A stretch of 64,000 nt of DNA, from assembly GCA_018662005.1 (NCBI GenBank), contig JABJHA010000015.1:1-64000 (forward strand). The letters are read 5' to 3'. Shown here in pieces: positions 8,911-16,647 of this stretch. A program made the position numbers and the translations under genes. Position 1 is the first letter of the stretch. Every line of letters starts with the position of its first letter. The stretch is from Rhodospirillaceae bacterium (GTDB lineage Bacteria > Pseudomonadota > Alphaproteobacteria > Rhodospirillales > JABHCV01). The notes under the pieces are model-generated. The model saw nothing but the letters and a program-made list of their open reading frames with translations, did not search any database and was not told where the DNA came from.

Positions 8911-8932
8911 TTTGATAAATAGAATTATCAAA
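8911..8932. promoter_or_regulatory. 22-bp palindrome upstream of the apr promoter, putative activator site
   Basis: TTTGATAA and TTATCAAA flank the 6-base spacer ATAGAA in a perfect inverted repeat. Its centre lies about 60 bases upstream of the predicted start, the position typical of class I activators. The half-site is reminiscent of CRP/FNR-family sites, but the spacing is not that of the 14-bp FNR box. Confidence 0.45.
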
Positions 8933-9411
8933 CGTCCTAAATTGGTACTGATTTTCGTAAAATATTATACTTTTTCAATAAGTTATCAAGACATATTGAA
9001 TAACTTAAATTTGTAGATTAACGAACTTATGGCACATCAAACTGCCTATCCGAACTCACTTTGAAACAATCCCAATCTTGGAATCTCGAATGCTGCAGCG
9101 CACAATTTATTAAGTTATTTTCATCGTCCTTCCCTGCAGTTTCTGCTCCCGATCACGCCCAGACATGCAACCCCATCCCCACCCCTATTTACAGAATGCG
9201 TCTCCCTGCCGCGCGGGTCGAATTTCCAGAGATCATGTTCTTGCTTGCCCGGCTATGGCGATATGGTGTTAAAAAAAGTTGCTTCCCTCCGGCAGCACCA
9301 TCGTATATATTCCTTTTTTGTAATATGAAAAACCTTACGCTTGGATGAGGTGCTTTGTAGTTTTGCAAGGACCTGTCCCGGTTTGTAACTAAGTAACAGG
9401 TGAGTTGAGTT
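8933..9411. other. AT-rich intergenic region, no gene recognised
   Basis: About 480 bases upstream of the 52-residue gene. The first 100 bases are strongly AT-rich. Short open frames on both strands here lack ribosome sites and recognisable protein features. No RNA gene or terminator was identified. Confidence 0.5.
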
Positions 9412-9570
9412 ATGGGTAACGTTAACGCTAAAGATCCGGTTCCGGATGGCAAGACCAAGTACTACACCACGAAGCAGCAACCGGAGAACGACAAAGGTTT
9501 CGTTGGTTATCACACTGAATGGGTTGAGTGGCACAAAGAAGTGCCCTACGAAACCCCGAAAAAGCCGTAA
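9412..9570 (+). CDS. Small hydrophilic protein, 52 residues
   Basis: ATG at 9412, TAA at 9568-9570, with AGGTGAG seven bases upstream of the start. The product begins MGNVNAKDPVPDGKTKYY and ends ETPKKP; it is rich in Lys, Pro, Tyr, Trp and Glu, lacks Cys, and has no signal peptide or membrane segment. Codon use is regular and GC-rich, unlike the surrounding AT-rich spacer. A strong terminator follows at 9650, so it is a monocistronic unit. I do not recognise the family. It lies next to, and divergent from, the apr operon. Confidence 0.7.
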   Translation: MGNVNAKDPVPDGKTKYYTTKQQPENDKGFVGYHTEWVEWHKEVPYETPKKP

Positions 9571-9649
9571 ACTTTTCGGACGGGCACGCGAATCCCAATA
9601 AGGAATGCAAAAGGGGTGGCGCTGAACGCCGAGCCATTAACCGTATGTG

Positions 9650-9687
9650 GGGAGCCAACGCTTTATGTGTTGGCTCCCTTTGCTTTA
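9650..9687 (+). terminator. Rho-independent terminator after the 52-residue gene
   Basis: GGGAGCCAAC (9650-9659) pairs perfectly with GTTGGCTCCC (9669-9678) around a 9-base loop and is followed by TTTGCTTT. A classic intrinsic terminator about 80 bases after the stop codon. Confidence 0.85.
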
Positions 9688-9784
9688 GTTCCTTCATATA
9701 ATGCAAATTTATCATCAAAATCTCTGAAACCCGCAGTTTGAGACTTCTTTGCACTCGAAAGCAGACGTTGGCACGAGCAGGCTA

Positions 9785-9816
9785 AAATGTCCGCTTTTGG
9801 CCAGAAACAGACATTT
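9785..9816. repeat. Palindromic TGTCCGCTT-type intergenic repeat, copy 1
   Basis: AAATGTC at one end and GACATTT at the other enclose an imperfect palindrome with core TGTCCGCTTTTGGCCAGAA. Related copies occur at 14427-14454 and 14474-14501. It lies between convergent genes. Confidence 0.5.
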
Positions 9817-9868
9817 GGTTACCTTTCGGCGAAATGGTCAAATTCCTCTAGATTGGCTTCCTGCTTTC

Positions 9869-10072
9869 TTATCCAAAAGCCTCGCCGGGAGCGGCACCTG
9901 CTTTTTTCAGCATAATCGCCAATGGACAGAACTTGGTGAAGGCGGCCTGCAAAAGATTGGCGCCGACGAATATGGTCAACCACATCCAGTTTGCATGATG
10001 GAAGTGGGTCAGGGCGACGCTGGCCAGAATGAAAACGCCGGCAAAGGCCAGAACAAGACGATCGATAGACAT
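9869..10072 (-). CDS. DUF2892-type small membrane protein
   Basis: A 67-residue protein with two hydrophobic segments, [17 protein letters not shown] and [19 protein letters not shown], followed by [12 protein letters not shown]. This is the pattern of the DUF2892/YgaP-type membrane domain, often found beside rhodanese-like sulfur transferases and carrying the FCP motif. Function is not established; a role in sulfur handling is a guess from the family's usual company. It is divergent from the RND operon, with a possible promoter in the shared 125-base gap. Confidence 0.75.
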   Translation of the reverse strand: MSIDRLVLAFAGVFILASVALTHFHHANWMWLTIFVGANLLQAAFTKFCPLAIMLKKAGAAPGEAFG

Positions 10073-10133
10073 AATTGAATTCCTTTAGATGCTTGGTGAT
10101 GACGGTCAATTGTGAGTGTAAAATAGTTATCTC

Positions 10134-10161
10134 TTGATAAATTAGCAAGTTCTAATATATT
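10134..10161 (+). promoter_or_regulatory. Candidate sigma-70 promoter of the RND operon
   Basis: TTGATA (10134-10139), a 16-base spacer and TATATT (10156-10161). Transcription would start near 10168, about 30 bases before the adaptor start codon. Confidence 0.4.
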
Positions 10162-10197
10162 AATGATAGTGATTTTATTCAGCATGAGGGCGCGCCG

Positions 10198-11169
10198 ATG
10201 TTAAAGCTTAAAAATCAATGGGTTGGCGTTATTCTGTTGAGCCTTTCCGCATTTCCGGCAAACGCCCAATCCGATCTGACGGTATCGAAGACCCCTGTAC
10301 AGGATTGGAAAGCGGTGTTTGCGACGGTTGAAACCGTCGATGTCGTCGGCGCCCGGGCTCGCATCGGCGGAACGCTCAGCGAGCTTGTCGTCGATGAAGG
10401 TGGGGAAGTCAGGGAAGGGCAAAAAATTGCGATTATTACCGACCCAAAATTAAGCCTTCGCATGAAAGCCCTTGGCGCGCGTGTCCAGTCAATGACGGCG
10501 CAACGCAAACTGGCGCAAACGGCACTTGATCGCAGCCGCAAACTTAAAGCCAGTGGCACCATCCCACAAAAACAGCTTGATGAAGCGGAAACGGCGCTGG
10601 ATGTTATCGAACGCGATCTTCTTGCATTGAAGGCGGAACACGCGGTTGTCTCGCAACAACGCGCCGAAGGCCTCGTTAAGGCCCCGACCGCCGGTCGCGT
10701 TATAAAAGTTCATGTCACTGATGGAGCCGTCATCCTACCTGGCGAACCGATCGCGACCATTGCCGCGCAAGGATACATCCTGCGCCTTAAGCTACCCGAG
10801 CGTCATGCCCGCTTTATTAAAGTTGGTGACCGCGTCCTTGTCGGGGAAGATGATAACCAGGCCAGGACCGGTAAGGTTAGTCAGGTCTATCCGGAAATCA
10901 GTCAGGGTCGGGTGATTGCCGATGTCAGCGTTAAGGGCCTGGGAGATTTCTTTGTTGGCGAACGCATCCGTGTTCGTGTCGGCGCCGGTATCAGGGAGGC
11001 TATTCTGGTTCCCGGTGATTACCTGTTTCAGCGTTTCGGTTTGACATTTGTAAGACTGAAGGACGGCGCGGAAATCGTTGTTCAAGCGGGCCAGAGACAG
11101 GGCCAGGATACGGAAATCCTTTCCGGGCTCAGGCTTGGTGATGTGCTGGTGCGTCCGGATGCGGAATAA
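10198..11169 (+). CDS. RND efflux periplasmic adaptor (membrane fusion protein)
   Basis: A 323-residue adaptor linking an inner-membrane RND pump to an outer-membrane channel. An N-terminal signal sequence ends near FPANAQS. A biotinyl-lipoyl half follows (LSELVVDEGGEVREGQKIA), then a short alpha-helical hairpin (residues about 90-160), the second lipoyl half (VKAPTAGRVIKVHVTDGAVI) and a beta-barrel. GAGGG precedes the ATG. Three bases separate it from the pump gene, so they form an operon; no outer-membrane factor gene is nearby. Substrate unknown. Confidence 0.9.
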   Translation: MLKLKNQWVGVILLSLSAFPANAQSDLTVSKTPVQDWKAVFATVETVDVVGARARIGGTLSELVVDEGGEVREGQKIAIITDPKLSLRMKALGARVQSMTAQRKLAQTALDRSRKLKASGTIPQKQLDEAETALDVIERDLLALKAEHAVVSQQRAEGLVKAPTAGRVIKVHVTDGAVILPGEPIATIAAQGYILRLKLPERHARFIKVGDRVLVGEDDNQARTGKVSQVYPEISQGRVIADVSVKGLGDFFVGERIRVRVGAGIREAILVPGDYLFQRFGLTFVRLKDGAEIVVQAGQRQGQDTEILSGLRLGDVLVRPDAE

Positions 11170-11172
11170 ACC

Positions 11173-14100
11173 ATGAAGCTTGGACTTTCAGGTGGCCTGA
11201 CAAAGGCCTTTATCCAATCGCCGCTGACCCCGCTTATTCTTTTGGCCTCGCTGGCCATGGGTGCTGTTGCCCTGATGGTGCTGCCGCGCGAGGAAGAGCC
11301 GCAAATCAGTGTGCCGATGGTCGATATCATGATCCAGGCTAACGGTTACAAGGCAACCGATGCCGTAGAGCTGATCACCGAACCCCTGGAAGACATCATC
11401 AAGGGCATCGACGAGGTCGAGCACGTCTATTCCTTAAGTGAAGATGACCGGGTGGTGGTTACGGCGCGTTTCGATGTCGGGACCTCCGAGGATGTCGCTA
11501 TCGTCCGGGTGCATGATGAAATCCGTGCGAATATGCGCCACTTACCCATTGGCATCCCGGAACCGCTGATTGTCGGCAGGGGCATCAATGACGTGCCTGT
11601 GGTGACGCTGACACTGAAACCCGCTGCAACCGTCGCCGAACGCTGGAACGACAACGCCCTGTACGACATTGCAGAAGAATTGCTCTACGAACTGGTCAAG
11701 GTAAGTGATGTCGGGCTGACATTTATTGTCGGCGGCAGGCCCGGCCAAATCAGGATCGAGCCTGATCCGGAACAACTGTCGCTTTATGGCGTTACCCTAA
11801 ATCAACTCGTTGAAAAAGTGAAAAACGCCAACCGATCGTTCCTGTTGGGTAATACCCGAAACGAGGGACGATCATTTCCTGTCGTCGCCGGGCAGACTCT
11901 CGAAGGGGTTCAGGATATCGGCATGTTGTTGATCACGGCCCGGGACGGCCGCCCGGTTTATGTGCGCGATGTTGCCGATGTTGTCGTCGGGGCCAAACCC
12001 AACGAACACCGTGTCTGGCATCTGGAAAAAGATAGTGACGGCGTCATGCGACGGGTTCCGGCTGTCACCATCGCCCTTGCCAAGCGCATGGGCGCCAATG
12101 CGGTTGTCGTCGCAGACGATATTCTGGAACGACTGGATACGGTGCGGGGACGGTTAATTCCCGGCGGTGTCGAAGTTGCCGTCACCCGCAACTACGGCGC
12201 AACGGCGCTTGAGAAATCCGACGAGCTCTTATTCCACCTGGGCCTGGCGACGGTCTCAATCGTCTTGCTTGTCACCTTTGCGTTGGGCTGGCGCGAGGGC
12301 GCTGTGGTCCTGGTGGTGGTGCCGACGACCATTTTGCTGACCTTGTTTGCATCGTGGCTGATGGGTTACACCATCAACCGGGTCAGTTTGTTCGCGTTGA
12401 TTTTTTCCATCGGCATCATGGTCGATGACGCTATCGTGGTGATCGAAAATATTGTTCGCCATTGGTCGAAGGACGGCGCCAAAAGACCACTTGAGTCGAC
12501 CCTTGAAGCGGTTGCCGAAGTGGGCAACCCGACCATTGTCGCCACCTTGACCATCGTCGCCGCTCTCTTGCCGATGATGTTTGTTTCCGGCCTGATGGGG
12601 CCGTACATGAGTCCGATCCCGGCCAACGCTTCGGCGGCGATGGTGTTCTCCTTTTTCGTCGCGATGATTATTACGCCATGGCTGTTATTCAAGATCGCCT
12701 TCAAGGGCAAGAACAGCGCAGACAAGGAAACCGCGAAAGCTCTCAGCCACCACGCTGGCGACGGCGACGATCCGGGCTTTCTGGGTAGGCTATACCTGAA
12801 ACTGGCGGCGCCATTACTGGTCGGGCGCACCCGTTCGATCATGTTTTTGACGATTGTCGGTATAGCGACAGCCGCGGTGATGGTTTTGTTTGCGACCAAG
12901 CACGTTACCGTCAAGTTGCTGCCGTTCGATAACAAATCAGAAATGCAGATCGTCGTCGATTTGCCGGAAGGCTCGTCGCTTGAAGAAACCGAACGTGTTT
13001 TAAGCGACGTGGCGCACCGTATTCGCGACCTTCCCGAACTGACCAACATGCAACTTTATGCGGGCACGGCCATGCCGTTCAACTTCAACGGCTTGGTTCG
13101 TCATTATTACATGCGCGCCGACCCGTGGATGGGCGATTTGCAATTAAATTTGAAACCCAAACATGATCGCGACCGGCAAAGTCACGAGATTGCCCTGGAA
13201 GTGCGAAAACTTCTGCAGGGGATGGCCGCTCCCGAAGGAACATCGATCAAGGTCGTCGAGGTTCCACCGGGACCACCGGTGATGGCGACCCTGATGGCGG
13301 AAATTTATGGCCCGGATCAGGAAAGTCGCCGTGCAGGCGCGCGCAAGGTTCGCCAAGCCTTCGAGGCTATTGATTTTATCGTCGATGTTGATGATTCACT
13401 TGGCCAGCCGCCGCAGCGCCTGCGCATCGAGATCGACCAGCAAAATTTGGAATTCCACGGCGTTCAGGAGCAAGCCCTGTATGATACCCTGGAGGCCCTG
13501 ATCGGCGGCGTTAGCGTCGGCTATTCGCAACGTGGTTCCGGCTTAAACCCGATCGAAATCGCCGTTCGCCTGCCCAAAAGCACCCTGAGCATGGGTGAAA
13601 GGCTTCTTTCGACCCCTGTTCCGGCCCCCGGCGAAGCCGCCGACAGCGGTGCCGTCGTCGAACTGGGCGATGTGGTGAAACTCAAATACGAGCGCGCCTC
13701 GCACCCGCTTTTCCGTCGCAACGGCCACTTCACTGTCGTGGTAACGGGGGAAATGGCCGGGCGCTTCGAAGCCCCCATCTACGGTATGTTGGCCATTGAA
13801 GATAAGCTGGCCGAAATGGATTGGGGCGACGGCGGTATGCCCGCCATCACCTACCATGGCCAACCCAAAGACGAGGGCGGCCTGACGCTACTCTGGGATG
13901 GTGAGTGGGAAGTCACCTATGTCACCTTCCGTGACATGGGGCTGGCCTTTATCTTTGCCCTGTTGGGAATTTATCTTCTGGTTGTCGGCCAGTTTGGCAG
14001 CTTCAAACTTCCGCTGGTGATACTGACACCGGTGCCGCTAACCCTGATTGGCATCATGATTGGGCACTGGATTTTCGGGGCTCCCTTCAGCGCCACATCG

Positions 14101-14403
14101 ATGATCGGATTCATCGCCTTGGCCGGTATCATCGTGCGTAATTCGATCCTGTTAGTTGACTTTATCCGGCAAGGACAGGGCAAGGGTGACCCACTTCGTA
14201 AGGTTTTGCTTGATGCGGGTGCGGTCCGCTTCAAGCCGATTTTTTTGACCGCAGTGGCGGCGATGATCGGCGGCATCTTTATCCTCGCCGATCCGATCTT
14301 CCAGGGCCTCGCGATTTCGCTTGTCTTCGGCCTTGCCTCATCTACGGCCCTGACCCTGCTGGTGATCCCGGCAATCTATGTCGTGCTCAGGGATGATGAA
14401 TAA
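11173..14403 (+). CDS. RND efflux transporter permease
   Basis: A 1076-residue inner-membrane proton-driven pump of the AcrB superfamily, about the usual length. The start shows the amphipathic N-terminus and first membrane segment (PLTPLILLASLAMGAVALM). Two large periplasmic loops and two blocks of membrane segments are visible, with FSIGIMVDDAIVVIENIVRH in TM4 carrying the conserved Asp pair and LAGIIVRNSILLVDFI in the second half. The second half of TM4/TM10 does not allow the substrate to be read. It forms a two-gene operon with the upstream adaptor. Confidence 0.93.
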   Translation: MKLGLSGGLTKAFIQSPLTPLILLASLAMGAVALMVLPREEEPQISVPMVDIMIQANGYKATDAVELITEPLEDIIKGIDEVEHVYSLSEDDRVVVTARFDVGTSEDVAIVRVHDEIRANMRHLPIGIPEPLIVGRGINDVPVVTLTLKPAATVAERWNDNALYDIAEELLYELVKVSDVGLTFIVGGRPGQIRIEPDPEQLSLYGVTLNQLVEKVKNANRSFLLGNTRNEGRSFPVVAGQTLEGVQDIGMLLITARDGRPVYVRDVADVVVGAKPNEHRVWHLEKDSDGVMRRVPAVTIALAKRMGANAVVVADDILERLDTVRGRLIPGGVEVAVTRNYGATALEKSDELLFHLGLATVSIVLLVTFALGWREGAVVLVVVPTTILLTLFASWLMGYTINRVSLFALIFSIGIMVDDAIVVIENIVRHWSKDGAKRPLESTLEAVAEVGNPTIVATLTIVAALLPMMFVSGLMGPYMSPIPANASAAMVFSFFVAMIITPWLLFKIAFKGKNSADKETAKALSHHAGDGDDPGFLGRLYLKLAAPLLVGRTRSIMFLTIVGIATAAVMVLFATKHVTVKLLPFDNKSEMQIVVDLPEGSSLEETERVLSDVAHRIRDLPELTNMQLYAGTAMPFNFNGLVRHYYMRADPWMGDLQLNLKPKHDRDRQSHEIALEVRKLLQGMAAPEGTSIKVVEVPPGPPVMATLMAEIYGPDQESRRAGARKVRQAFEAIDFIVDVDDSLGQPPQRLRIEIDQQNLEFHGVQEQALYDTLEALIGGVSVGYSQRGSGLNPIEIAVRLPKSTLSMGERLLSTPVPAPGEAADSGAVVELGDVVKLKYERASHPLFRRNGHFTVVVTGEMAGRFEAPIYGMLAIEDKLAEMDWGDGGMPAITYHGQPKDEGGLTLLWDGEWEVTYVTFRDMGLAFIFALLGIYLLVVGQFGSFKLPLVILTPVPLTLIGIMIGHWIFGAPFSATSMIGFIALAGIIVRNSILLVDFIRQGQGKGDPLRKVLLDAGAVRFKPIFLTAVAAMIGGIFILADPIFQGLAISLVFGLASSTALTLLVIPAIYVVLRDDE

Positions 14404-14426
14404 GGCCCAACTTCTACATGTCCATG

Positions 14427-14501
14427 ATGTCCGCTTTGGGTCAGGAGCAGACTTGAACGTAGCTTCTTCCATTTGTCCGCTATAAGGAACTAAGCAGACT
14501 T
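14427..14501. repeat. Palindromic TGTCCGCT-type intergenic repeats, copies 2 and 3
   Basis: Two units, 14427-14454 and 14474-14501, each begin TGTCCGCT within the first few bases and end AGCAGACTT, so each is an imperfect hairpin. They are degenerate relatives of the copy at 9785-9816. They sit in the 236-base gap after the RND pump gene, where no gene was found. Confidence 0.5.
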
Positions 14502-14639
14502 CATAAATAAACGTATCAGCACACTGTTACCGCACTCTCCACATATAGTTAATGGCTCGCGCTAGGCGTCTCCCTTTCTTTTTGCCTGTCGGCAAGACCC
14601 AAGACCCTTGTTTCATAGTCGCCCCGGTTCCACTGCTGT

Positions 14640-15401
14640 TTAGAAGGGACCCGCCAATTTTTTCAGGAATTCGGCGCGTTTTTCGCCGTCCATGACCACG
14701 CTTTCCTCGGCCGGCATTCCCCCGAGGTACCATTCCCGCGAACCATCTTCATATTCAATGGCGGGGCCGTCTTCCCGGTGCAGCCGTCCTTGCACCCACC
14801 ATTGCTGCATTTCGTGCTCTTCGATTACGGCGGGACCGTCTTCCCGGTGACGCTCGCCGTTCACCCACCACTGCTGCACGCCGTCGGGGCGAATAACTGC
14901 CGGGCCGTCTTCGCGGTGGGCGATGCCGTTTTGATGCCATTCCTGGGTGCCGTTCGATTCGATGATGGCGGGCCCGTCCTCGCGGTGCGGTTGACCGTTT
15001 TGCCACCACTCTTTGGTTCCGTCCCAATGTTCCACGGCAGGGCCGTCTTCGCGGTGCCGTTTTCCATGCAGAAACCAGACCCGGGTTCCATCAGGCATTT
15101 CGACGGCGGGGCCGTCTTCACGGTGCAAGCTTCCATCAAGCTTCCACTCGATCATTCCGTCTTCTTTTTCCGTTTTCTCTGGTGTTTTGGGCATCAATTT
15201 GCCGTTTTGCCACCACTCTTTGCGGCCGTCCCCATGTTCCACGGCAGGACCGTCTTCGCGGTGCTGTTTTCCATGCAGAAACCAGACCCGGGTTCCATCG
15301 GACTTTTCTACGGCCGGGCCGTCTTCACGGTGCAAGTTTCCATCAAGACGCCACTCGATTGTTCCGTCTTCTTTTTTGATTTTTTCCGGTATTTTGGGCA
15401 T
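14640..15401 (-). CDS. HREDGPA-repeat (MORN-like) protein
   Basis: 253 residues made almost entirely of repeats of about 22-25 residues with the core HREDGPAV followed by a DGT-x-EWW-x-NG pattern; eight HREDGPA cores are visible. Such WW-x-NG repeats resemble MORN/YwqK-type beta-hairpin repeats seen in bacterial, viral and eukaryotic proteins of poorly known function. There is no signal peptide. The first 69 residues are duplicated in tandem (see the repeat entry). The start was set at the ATG at 15401; its ribosome site is weak. Both neighbours are unrelated, so no role can be inferred from context. Confidence 0.8.
   Translation of the reverse strand: MPKIPEKIKKEDGTIEWRLDGNLHREDGPAVEKSDGTRVWFLHGKQHREDGPAVEHGDGRKEWWQNGKLMPKTPEKTEKEDGMIEWKLDGSLHREDGPAVEMPDGTRVWFLHGKRHREDGPAVEHWDGTKEWWQNGQPHREDGPAIIESNGTQEWHQNGIAHREDGPAVIRPDGVQQWWVNGERHREDGPAVIEEHEMQQWWVQGRLHREDGPAIEYEDGSREWYLGGMPAEESVVMDGEKRAEFLKKLAGPF
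14988..15401 (-). repeat. 207-bp tandem duplication inside the HREDGPA gene
   Basis: Bases 15195-15401 and 14988-15194 encode two 69-residue copies, beginning MPKIPEKIKKEDG and MPKTPEKTEKEDG. They are in frame and differ at only about a dozen residues, so the duplication is recent relative to the shorter repeats. Confidence 0.8.
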
Positions 15402-15559
15402 CAATAAAATCCGTTCAACTTAAACGTGGAAATCGGCTCAGTATAATGCCGCTCAAGCCAAATGGGGTTAATTTTGTTCGGCGTAAGTTCCCTTTTTTCA
15501 GCCAAAAACAGAGACCCGGTCAACAAATTCCACGGTAACGCAACAAACGACACCGAACT

Positions 15560-16465
15560 CTAGAGTTTATTATTCAAAAAAGCCTTAACCCGCTGGCGAC
15601 TGTCTGACGACGCCTGCTTGTTGTACAGAAGCGTCGCCCCCTTGTTGGGCACCTTGTTGGCATTCCAGACATTTGGATGAATGGTAATCTTCTTTATCTC
15701 CGGATCATCGAAACCATGGTGAGCATCTGCATAGACGATCATCTCAATGACAGAAGGCCCGCCCAAGCCGGTATTTTTCATCTTTTCACAGCCCCGGGCC
15801 GTGCTCCAATCATCCTTAGCGCCAATCAGCAGTAATAAAGGCGCAACAAACCTGCCCGTCGGGGCTGTACGGCATGACGGATAATAGGCCACCGCCGCAG
15901 CAAAACTGGCATTGAAGAAGCGTTGCACACCGGTCTCCAACACTGCCGCAAGGGTGTCGGCGTATCCCCATCCCATTAAGGCTATGCGTTTAGGGTTTAC
16001 ACCTTTTCCTGTCGTCAAAAATTCATGAGCCCCGAAAACATCATAGACCCGCCGGTCCAGCGCCGCCTCGCGGAAACCCAGCAGGTGTTCCCCGGCGCAG
16101 TTTTGGTTCATGCCCCGGGAACCGGCGCTGTCAACGATAAGGGCCGTATATCCCCAATCTGCGAGACGGCGGGCCCAGGCATGATGAAATTGTTTTACCC
16201 CCAGGCATCCTGGCGCCAGAACGATACCTGCCTCATTTGATTTTGATTTGTAAAGGTAGCCTTTCAGTTTTTCGGCGGGGAATTGCCTGGGTTCCCTGCC
16301 CTGCTTTTCAGCATTGCGAAGTCGCAATGGGCTTGGCGGCGTCATGCCGGCGTTGAAGTGAACCACCACCCCTTCAATATCGGCACGCACGACACCAGGT
16401 GTGAATGAGGATGCCATAAGGGCAAGGGCCACGCTGGCTGGTTGAATGATTTTTCTTAAGTCCAT
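15560..16465 (-). CDS. Dienelactone-hydrolase-like alpha/beta hydrolase, secreted
   Basis: 301 residues with a signal peptide (positively charged start, then VALALMASSFTPGVVRA). The fold fits the dienelactone hydrolase family: an early strand and oxyanion region (GIVLAPGCLGVKQFHHAWARRL), an ARRLADWGY segment, LLLIGAKDDW with the acid Asp, and a His in DAHHGFDDPE. The nucleophile elbow reads MGWGYAD, so the residue expected to be Cys or Ser is Gly. The protein may therefore be a non-catalytic relative, or use another residue. A periplasmic location is inferred from the signal. It is a single gene, with no operon partner. Confidence 0.8.
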   Translation of the reverse strand: MDLRKIIQPASVALALMASSFTPGVVRADIEGVVVHFNAGMTPPSPLRLRNAEKQGREPRQFPAEKLKGYLYKSKSNEAGIVLAPGCLGVKQFHHAWARRLADWGYTALIVDSAGSRGMNQNCAGEHLLGFREAALDRRVYDVFGAHEFLTTGKGVNPKRIALMGWGYADTLAAVLETGVQRFFNASFAAAVAYYPSCRTAPTGRFVAPLLLLIGAKDDWSTARGCEKMKNTGLGGPSVIEMIVYADAHHGFDDPEIKKITIHPNVWNANKVPNKGATLLYNKQASSDSRQRVKAFLNNKL

Positions 16466-16647
16466 GATGTGCTCCAGTTGCCGTTGTTTTGATCATGCCT
16501 GCAAGGGTTACAAAACCTTTATCCCCGCCCAAGGCTTTCTTCGCCAATGACAGGGCAAATTCGTGAAATGCGTGGTGACGGACTGCTCACGCACTGGAAT
16601 TTCGTATGGCGAAGGGGTAGTATAGAACCTGTTGGGAGATACCAAAT

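Noticed and set aside
8911-8932. Palindrome as an FNR box
   Set aside because: FNR sites are TTGAT-4-ATCAA; here the halves are ten bases apart, so it is kept only as an unidentified site.
9061-9348. 95-codon plus-strand ORF in the AT-rich spacer
   Set aside because: No ribosome site, irregular codon use and no recognisable protein feature.
9253-9754. Minus-strand ORFs opposite the 52-residue gene
   Set aside because: They run through the terminator hairpin and oppose a better-supported gene with a good ribosome site.
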